Below the pieces are notes generated by a model. The model searched no databases. It worked only from the letters and a program-made list of their open reading frames with translations, and had not been told where the DNA came from. Below, piece after piece: positions 6,602 through 10,701 of a stretch of DNA of 10,701 nt. Numbering within the stretch: the stretch's first letter is position 1; every line of letters starts with the position of its first letter. The DNA comes from Chloroflexota bacterium (GTDB taxonomy: Bacteria > Chloroflexota > Anaerolineae > Promineifilales > Promineifilaceae): NCBI GenBank assembly GCA_008501785.1, contig QQUD01000109.1:1-10701 (forward strand), read 5' to 3'. Made by a program: the position numbers and the translations under genes.

Positions 6602-7518
6602 TGCATGACAATGGTGAAGAAAAACCTGTTACGCGCCCCGTCGCAGTGGGGCGGATTGTTGAACCGGGCGGGGTTCGTAAACAAGATAATGAGTTAACCA
6701 AACGGCTAGAGATGCTTACAGTTGAAACACCGCGGCGTCAGCTTAAAAACTTGATTCTGCCCGACAAAACGATGCGACAAATCAAGAGCTTGTTGACCAA
6801 AATCAAATATCATCATGTGCTGTACGATGATTTTGGGCTGAGTGAGATTGATCCGTATGGTGGGCGCACGGCTATCAATTTGTATGGCCCACCGGGAACT
6901 GGCAAGAGTTTTGCGGCTGAAGCAATTGCGCATGAACTGGAAAAAGGCATGATTCGCGCCAATTATGCGGAAATTGAGTCGAAATATGTGGGAGAGACCG
7001 CTAAGAATATCAAGGCTGCGTTTCAGAAGGCACGAGAAAGTGAGGCACTGCTGTTTTTTGATGAGGCGGATTCGATTTTGGGTAGACGATTGACGAATGT
7101 GCGGCAGAGTACAGACCATGCAGTCAATGTGAGCCGCTCGGTGATGTTGTTGGAGCTGGATCGGTTTTCGGGCGTGACGGTTTTTGCCACAAATCTAGCC
7201 TCAAATTACGATACAGCGTTTGTGCGGCGCATTTTGGGACACATTGAAATGCCGCTGCCGGATGCAGAACTGAGGGCACAGTTGTGGCGTTATCACATTC
7301 CAGAACGGATGCCGGTTCGGTTGCGTGATGACGATTGGGCAGAGCTTGTTGTGCAGTCTGAAGGGTTGTCAGGTGGCGATATTTTGAATATTGTGGTGAA
7401 TGCGGCGGCGGCGGCTTTGGAGCGAGAAGGGGTAACTTGTAAAATTGTGCTTGGCGATTTTCAGGCAGCGATGGCTGCCAGTAAACAAGCAAAAAATGAG
7501 ATTGGTGTTGCGCACTAA
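6601..7518 (+). CDS. AAA+ ATPase (SpoVK/Vps4-like classic AAA module), role unknown
   Basis: This 305-residue protein has one AAA module: Walker A GPPGTGKS (96-103), a pore-loop-like KYVG with aromatic Tyr129, Walker B LLFFDEAD (150-157), sensor 1 in ATN (196-198), candidate arginine fingers Arg209/Arg210 and a sensor-2 region GLSGGD (255-260). Together they suggest a hexameric ring that threads or remodels a protein substrate. The first 50 residues are polar and match no domain I recognise. No protease, zinc-binding or membrane part is present. The ATG overlaps the regulator's TGA by one base and has GAGGAG eight bases upstream, so the two are co-transcribed and probably translationally coupled. 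The context suggests induction by the ligand sensed by the MerR protein; the substrate is unknown. No ACGGCCGT word occurs in this gene. Confidence 0.9.
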   Translation: MHDNGEEKPVTRPVAVGRIVEPGGVRKQDNELTKRLEMLTVETPRRQLKNLILPDKTMRQIKSLLTKIKYHHVLYDDFGLSEIDPYGGRTAINLYGPPGTGKSFAAEAIAHELEKGMIRANYAEIESKYVGETAKNIKAAFQKARESEALLFFDEADSILGRRLTNVRQSTDHAVNVSRSVMLLELDRFSGVTVFATNLASNYDTAFVRRILGHIEMPLPDAELRAQLWRYHIPERMPVRLRDDDWAELVVQSEGLSGGDILNIVVNAAAAALEREGVTCKIVLGDFQAAMAASKQAKNEIGVAH

Positions 7519-7519
7519 G

Positions 7520-7554
7520 AAGATTGGACCAGTTTTTGAAATTGGTCCAATCTT
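7520..7554. terminator. Hairpin after the AAA+ gene, possible bidirectional terminator
   Basis: AAGATTGGACCA at 7520-7531 and its exact reverse complement at 7543-7554 form a 12-bp stem with an 11-base loop. It begins one base after the AAA+ stop codon and lies 21 bases from the end of the convergent tryptophanase gene. The following bases are T-rich only in part (GGTTTGT on plus, CTTA on minus), so termination efficiency is uncertain. Confidence 0.65.
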
Positions 7555-7575
7555 GGTTTGTGATGATACGGCCGT

Positions 7576-8967
7576 TTATCTGCCCAACAAACTTCCATTC
7601 ACAGGTGCAAACCGCGCTGTGAAGTGGCGCAGCACCGGTGGCGACTCCACAATTTTTACGCCAGAAATTTGTTCCTTGATTTCATTTACATGCAGCAGCA
7701 CTTCCGCCAGATAATCGACATGACTTTGCGTGTACATGCGACGCGGGAAGGCGAGTCGGACCAATTCCATCGCGGCCGGTTTTTCGCTGCCATCCGGCTG
7801 CAAACCAAACATGACTGAGCCAATTTCTACGGAGCGCACGCCACCAACCACGTAAAGTGCCTGTGACAGCGCCCACGCTGGATATTGCGCTTGTGGGATG
7901 TGGGGCAGCATCGCTTTGGCATCGATGTAAATCGCGTGCCCACCCGGTGGCTGCACGATAGGAATGTTATTTTTCGTGAGAATATCACCCAAATACGCGA
8001 CAGATCGCGTCCTGTAACGCAAATAATCCTCTTGCAGCGCTTCATTGAGGCCCACCGCAATTGCTTCCAGGTCATAACCGGCCAATCCGCCGTAGGTGGG
8101 GAATCCCTCGGTGAGAATGAGCTGATTTTTACACGCTTGCGCCCAGTCGTCGTTATTAAGTGCCAGGAATCCGCCAATGTTGGCCATGCCATCTTTTTTG
8201 GCGCTCATGGTTGCGCCATCGACATAGCTGAATATTTCTTGTGCGATTTCCATTGGCGTTTTGTCTGCATAGCCCTCTTCACGCATTTTGATAAACCAGG
8301 AATTCTCGGCAAACCGGCATGAATCGAGGAAGAGGGGGATGTCGTGTCGCTTGCAGATTTCTGACGCGGCGCGAATGTTCGCCATGCTCACTGGCTGCCC
8401 ACCGCCAGAGTTATTGGTGACGGTGATCATTGCCAATGGCACTTTGCCCGGATTTTCGACAATCGCTTTTTCGAGTGCTTTCAGGTCAATGTTTCCTTTA
8501 AATGGATGAATCAAGCTGGGCTGTTTGCCTTCAGGGATGGGAATGTCGAGCGCGGTGGCTCCCCGATTTTCGATGTTGGCGCGGGTGGTGTCGAAATGGG
8601 TGTTGTTAGGCACGATGTCGCCCGGTTTGAGGACAGTGCCAAACAGGATGCGCTCGGCGGCGCGGCCCTGGTGGGTGGGGATGACGTGTTTGAGGTAGGT
8701 GATGTTGGTAACGGCCGTTTCAAACCGATAAAACGACCGCGCCCCCGCATACGACTCATCCCCGCGCATCATGCCAGCCCACTGCTCCGACGACATTGCG
8801 CCTGTGCCAGAATCAGTGAGCAAGTCAATCAACACATCTTCAGCTTTTAGCAAAAATGTGTTGTAGCCCGCTTCCTTGATGGCCGTTTCACGCTCTGCGC
8901 GTGTTGTGTGCCGAATGGGTTCAACAACTTTAATGCGAAATGGTTCGATAATGGTTTTGAATTCCAT
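7576..8967 (-). CDS. tnaA: Tryptophanase-type PLP-dependent beta-eliminating lyase
   Basis: The 463-residue enzyme belongs to the tryptophanase/tyrosine phenol-lyase family (471 and 456 residues). It should cleave L-tryptophan to indole, pyruvate and ammonia using PLP. Visible elements are EPFRIKVVEP at the N-terminus, IDLLTDSGTGAMS, Tyr73 in DESYAG, the phosphate-binding PTHQGR, NNSGGGQPVSMAN, LDSCRFAEN with PLP-pairing Asp215, the PLP-Lys motif MSAKKDG (Lys258), EGFPTYGGLAG and the C-terminal LRHFTARF. Two diagnostic sites favour tryptophanase: VRSVEIGS carries Ile where tyrosine phenol-lyase has its phenol-binding Arg (RSMERG), and LRHFTA carries His where that enzyme has Phe. Other stretches (AGYNTFLL, SEQWAGMM, NIGGFL) look more like tyrosine phenol-lyase. 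The ATG at 8967 follows AGGAGG (8976-8981) by eight bases. No tna leader peptide or permease is adjacent. Confidence 0.88.
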   Translation of the reverse strand: MEFKTIIEPFRIKVVEPIRHTTRAERETAIKEAGYNTFLLKAEDVLIDLLTDSGTGAMSSEQWAGMMRGDESYAGARSFYRFETAVTNITYLKHVIPTHQGRAAERILFGTVLKPGDIVPNNTHFDTTRANIENRGATALDIPIPEGKQPSLIHPFKGNIDLKALEKAIVENPGKVPLAMITVTNNSGGGQPVSMANIRAASEICKRHDIPLFLDSCRFAENSWFIKMREEGYADKTPMEIAQEIFSYVDGATMSAKKDGMANIGGFLALNNDDWAQACKNQLILTEGFPTYGGLAGYDLEAIAVGLNEALQEDYLRYRTRSVAYLGDILTKNNIPIVQPPGGHAIYIDAKAMLPHIPQAQYPAWALSQALYVVGGVRSVEIGSVMFGLQPDGSEKPAAMELVRLAFPRRMYTQSHVDYLAEVLLHVNEIKEQISGVKIVESPPVLRHFTARFAPVNGSLLGR

Positions 8968-9019
8968 TTGATAATCCTCCTGGATAATCGTTATGAGAAA
9001 TAGTGAAGCCTAATTTAAC

Positions 9020-9040
9020 GCAAAGGTGCAAAGGTGCAAA
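9020..9040. repeat. Short 8-bp tandem repeat GCAAAGGT (about 2.6 copies)
   Basis: GCAAAGGT occurs at 9020-9027 and 9028-9035 and continues as GCAAA to 9040, followed by an A/G-rich tract. It lies in the gap between tnaA and the transposase (8968-9241), which holds no gene. On the minus strand the repeat lies upstream of tnaA; a weak promoter (TTGCAC, 16 bases, TAAATT) can be drawn through it, with little confidence. Confidence 0.55.
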
Positions 9041-9062
9041 AAAGCAAAGAAAGTTTGTTTGT

Positions 9063-9100
9063 CAATAGCTTTCGATAACAAACATTATCATAAGCTATTG
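9063..9100. repeat. Two-step inverted repeat CAATAGCTT ... AAGCTATTG
   Basis: The 9-bp arms at 9063-9071 and 9092-9100 are exact reverse complements. An inner 5-bp pair GATAA (9074-9078) and TTATC (9085-9089) extends the stem with a symmetric two-base internal loop. Read on the minus strand, the right flank continues into TTGACA and a T-rich tract. It could be an operator, a weak terminator or a transposon-end structure; the sequence does not decide. Confidence 0.6.
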
Positions 9101-9137
9101 GGGTGTCATTAACATCTCTGTCATACGAGACCAGTTT
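9100..9137 (+). mobile_element. Possible left terminal repeat of a Tn3-family element
   Basis: Tn3-family terminal repeats are about 38 bp and begin with GGGG. The sequence from 9100 begins GGGGTGTCATTAACATCTCT and lies 142 bases before the transposase start. No matching right end is present because the element is truncated, so this rests on the GGGG start and position only. Confidence 0.25.
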
Positions 9138-9167
9138 ATGAGAGCCAGATTAACCCGAAGATAATCC

Positions 9168-9264
9168 TCAATTTGCCATTCACATGAGCGCAGGTCTACT
9201 CATGGGGTTTATACACCTCAAACCCGTAAGGAGTAGATTTCATGAAACACCAATGGCAAATTGA
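9168..9264 (+). promoter_or_regulatory. Nested inverted repeats around the transposase ribosome binding site and start codon
   Basis: Three perfect stems are nested. The outer one is TCAATTTGCCATT (9168-9180) with 9252-9264, the latter inside codons 4-8. The middle one is TCTACTC (9195-9201) with GAGTAGA (9231-9237). The inner one is GGGTTT (9205-9210) with AAACCC (9220-9225). The Shine-Dalgarno AAGGAG (9228-9233) has its last three bases in the middle stem, and the ATG (9242) sits between stems. If folded, the mRNA would hide its ribosome binding site, which would keep transposase synthesis low. Confidence 0.6.
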
Positions 9265-10495
9265 TGAGTTAGAAACACAATTCACCCTGTTCCCTCCAGA
9301 ATTTGGCTTGCTGGGTAACGAAGCACCCCACAACCAATTGGGGAAGGCCGTTTTGTTGAAGTATTTTCAACATGAAGGTTGTTTTCCAGAGAAAGCGAAG
9401 GATGTGCCAGAGGATGTCGTCGTACACATTGCCCAACAACTGGATTTCGATACCGAAGCACTGCAAAAATACAACTGGAAAGTCGGCCGTATCAAGCAAC
9501 ACCGTAAAGAAATTCGTGAATGGTTGGGATTTCGCCCCATCACGGTGGTTGACCAACGAGTTTTACGCGATTGGTTACAAAATGATGTCATCCCCCACGA
9601 ATATCGTCCAGCACACCTGGAGCAGTTAGTCCGTCGCCGCCTCAAGCAACTTCACATTGAACCCCCATCAGCGAAACGTTTGCAAGAGCGTATCATCAAT
9701 AGCTCGCTCCACCGCTATGCCCAACAGCTCTTCAAAACCACTCTGGAACAGCTATCTGCGGCAATCAGGAACAACCTGAATCAACTAATCACTCTGGACG
9801 TGTCGCTGCCTGAAGAAGACGATGAAACAGAAGAAACTACCGGAAAATATCCCCTGCACGAACTAAAAACAGATAGCGGCGATGCCAAAGTAAAACACGT
9901 CAAAAGAACATCGCAACGTCTGAAATTGTTGCAAAGCATCGGGCTGCCGGAAGATTTGTTTGCAGATATTCCTCTTCCCTATTTGCGAATCTATCAGCAA
10001 CAAGTAGTCGTTTCTTCCATCAGTCATTTACAGCGACGGATGAAAATGGCACGACAACAAGGGCAACATTTCACGATGTTGGCCGCGTTTTGCTGGGTAC
10101 GCCAACGAGAAGTCACCGATCAACTGGTAGACCTGTGCATCCAAATCATCAATGACATTCGCCTGCGAGCCAAAAAACGAGTGGAACGGGAACTGTTAGC
10201 TGATTTCATTCGGGTCAATGGCAAACAGCAATTGCTGTTTCGTCTGGCTGCGGCGATGTTGGAAAACCCGGACGGCATCATTCGGGAAGTATTGTATCCA
10301 CTGGTGGGTGAAGGAAAACTGGAGGCATTGGTGGAGGAGTTCAAAACGACAGGCACATACCGCCAGACAGTGCAAATGCGAGTCAATGCCTCTTACACAT
10401 ATCATTACCGGCAAATACTGCCGCCCATTCTAGAAGTGTTGGAATTTCGGTCCAACAATGAGGGTTTTACTAAACATAAAATATGTTGCGTTTGA
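9242..10495 (+). pseudogene. Tn3-family transposase, truncated before the catalytic domain
   Basis: The 417-residue frame begins MKHQWQIDELETQFTLFPPE after AAGGAG with eight bases between. Residues 1-170 match the N-terminal DUF4158 domain of Tn3 transposases (LLGNEAPHNQLGKAVLLKYFQHEGCFP, YNWKVGRIKQHRKEIREWLGF). The next part matches the helical middle region, ending YTYHYRQILPPILEVLEFRSNN at about position 10460. Full-length Tn3 transposases have about 970-1000 residues with the DDE catalytic triad in the C-terminal half, all of which is missing. After FRSNN the reading frame continues only as unrelated EGFTKHKICCV before a stop, so the break point is near 10460. The fragment cannot catalyse transposition; it could still bind DNA ends. 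It contains no exact ACGGCCGT, unlike its neighbours, which fits recent arrival. Confidence 0.87.
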
Positions 10496-10701
10496 CGGTT
10501 AATATGGAAGTTAAATAAATAATCAGGTAATAGAAAACTACAAAATGTGGCCCTGTCATTCCCGCGCAGGCGGGAATCTACTCGACTACGTCATGGATTC
10601 CCGCCTGCGCGGGAATGACAAGTTACCTATTACCGTTTTATTTTCTTAACGTTCATAAACATGTTTTCTGACTCAGACGTCGAATTCATTCGATTTCGCC
10701 C
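10496..10701. other. Non-coding end of window with the palindrome
   Basis: After the broken transposase frame, 10496-10525 and 10635-10701 are AT-rich and contain no recognisable gene, RNA or transposon end. The missing part of the transposase does not resume before the window ends. Confidence 0.6.
10526..10634. repeat. Large palindrome: two inverted dRS3-like repeats with outer inverted flanks
   Basis: The 25-bp arms 10554-10578 (TGTCATTCCCGCGCAGGCGG, then GAATC) and 10596-10620 are exact reverse complements around a 17-base spacer. Each arm itself contains ATTCCC-8 bases-GGGAAT, the pattern named dRS3 in Neisseria and common as a dispersed repeat in other bacteria. Outside them GGTAATAG-AA-AACT (10526-10539) and AGTT-AC-CTATTACC (10621-10634) are inverted relatives with two mismatches. 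The whole could be a small non-autonomous mobile element or a strong bidirectional terminator. Confidence 0.8.

Larger units (their letters stand above)
271..8718. repeat. Dispersed palindromic word ACGGCCGT (10 copies), HIP1-like
   Basis: Exact ACGGCCGT begins at 271, 2065, 2923, 3273, 3753, 4278, 4877, 5896, 7568 and 8711. The longer AACGGCCGTT is present at 2064, 2922, 3272, 3752, 4277, 4876 and 8710. In equal-base random sequence of this length an 8-mer is expected about 0.16 times. In rbsB, rbsC, rbsD, rbsK, lacI and tnaA the coding copies all read ACG GCC GTN (Thr-Ala-Val). The merR copy is in another phase, and the copies at 2065 and 7568 are outside or at the edge of genes. Near matches occur at 2947, 3973 and 8880. 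Confidence 0.85.

Noticed and set aside
7520..7554. Strong intrinsic terminator
   Set aside because: The stem is perfect but no proper T-run follows on either strand, so only a possible terminator is claimed.
271..8718. ACGGCCGT palindromes as operators of one regulator
   Set aside because: Most copies lie inside coding sequence of unrelated genes, in a fixed codon phase, so a single-regulator operator role does not fit.
7576..8967. Tyrosine phenol-lyase
   Set aside because: The phenol-binding Arg is replaced by Ile and the C-terminal Phe by His, both as in tryptophanase.
8968..9241. tna leader peptide or riboswitch upstream of tnaA
   Set aside because: No short Trp-containing frame with a ribosome binding site was seen on the minus strand, and the stem at 9063-9100 is too far for a standard attenuator.
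10554..10620. CRISPR-like repeat pair
   Set aside because: Only two copies in inverted orientation with a 17-base spacer and internal dyads; this is a palindromic repeat element, not an array.

Overview
The window looks like a chromosomal segment of a bacterium of about 50% GC, most likely a member of Chloroflexota (Anaerolineae/Caldilineae-like). That assignment is an inference. It rests on a lipoprotein-type sugar-binding protein with a Pro/Ala/Glu-rich linker, on the general style of the proteins, and on a very frequent palindromic word (ACGGCCGT). No rRNA or other marker gene is present to confirm it.

Positions 1-5685 hold a ribose uptake and catabolism operon read on the minus strand, in the order lacI-type regulator, rbsK, rbsD, rbsC, rbsB, rbsA (rbsA is cut by the window edge). 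RbsB, RbsC and RbsA form an ABC importer for ribose, RbsD interconverts ribose anomers and RbsK makes ribose 5-phosphate. One sigma70-like promoter with a 30-bp perfect palindromic operator lies in front of the regulator gene, so the regulator probably controls the operon and itself. The striking feature is RbsB: one lipoprotein with two complete ribose-binding modules in tandem, both keeping every recognisable ligand-contact motif.

Positions 5687-5757 form a G-rich/C-rich inverted repeat that separates this operon from a divergent plus-strand pair. The first gene of the pair is a MerR regulator with a TipAS-type drug-sensing domain, read from a 19-bp-spacer MerR promoter and probably leaderless. 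It overlaps by one base a gene for an AAA+ ATPase with a threading-type pore loop. The partnership of these two is not one I recognise as a described system. A 12-bp-stem hairpin closes the unit.

Positions 7576-8967 (minus strand) encode a tryptophanase-type PLP lyase standing alone. Beyond it (9000-10701) the DNA is mobile or repetitive. It holds a Tn3-family transposase cut off before its catalytic domain, whose leader contains nested inverted repeats that enclose the ribosome binding site, and then a large palindrome made of two inverted dRS3-like repeats.

Across the window the palindrome ACGGCCGT occurs ten times (the full AACGGCCGTT seven times), far above chance. In all seven minus-strand genes where it lies in coding sequence it is read as Thr-Ala-Val. 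It resembles the HIP1 situation in cyanobacteria and is absent from the transposase.
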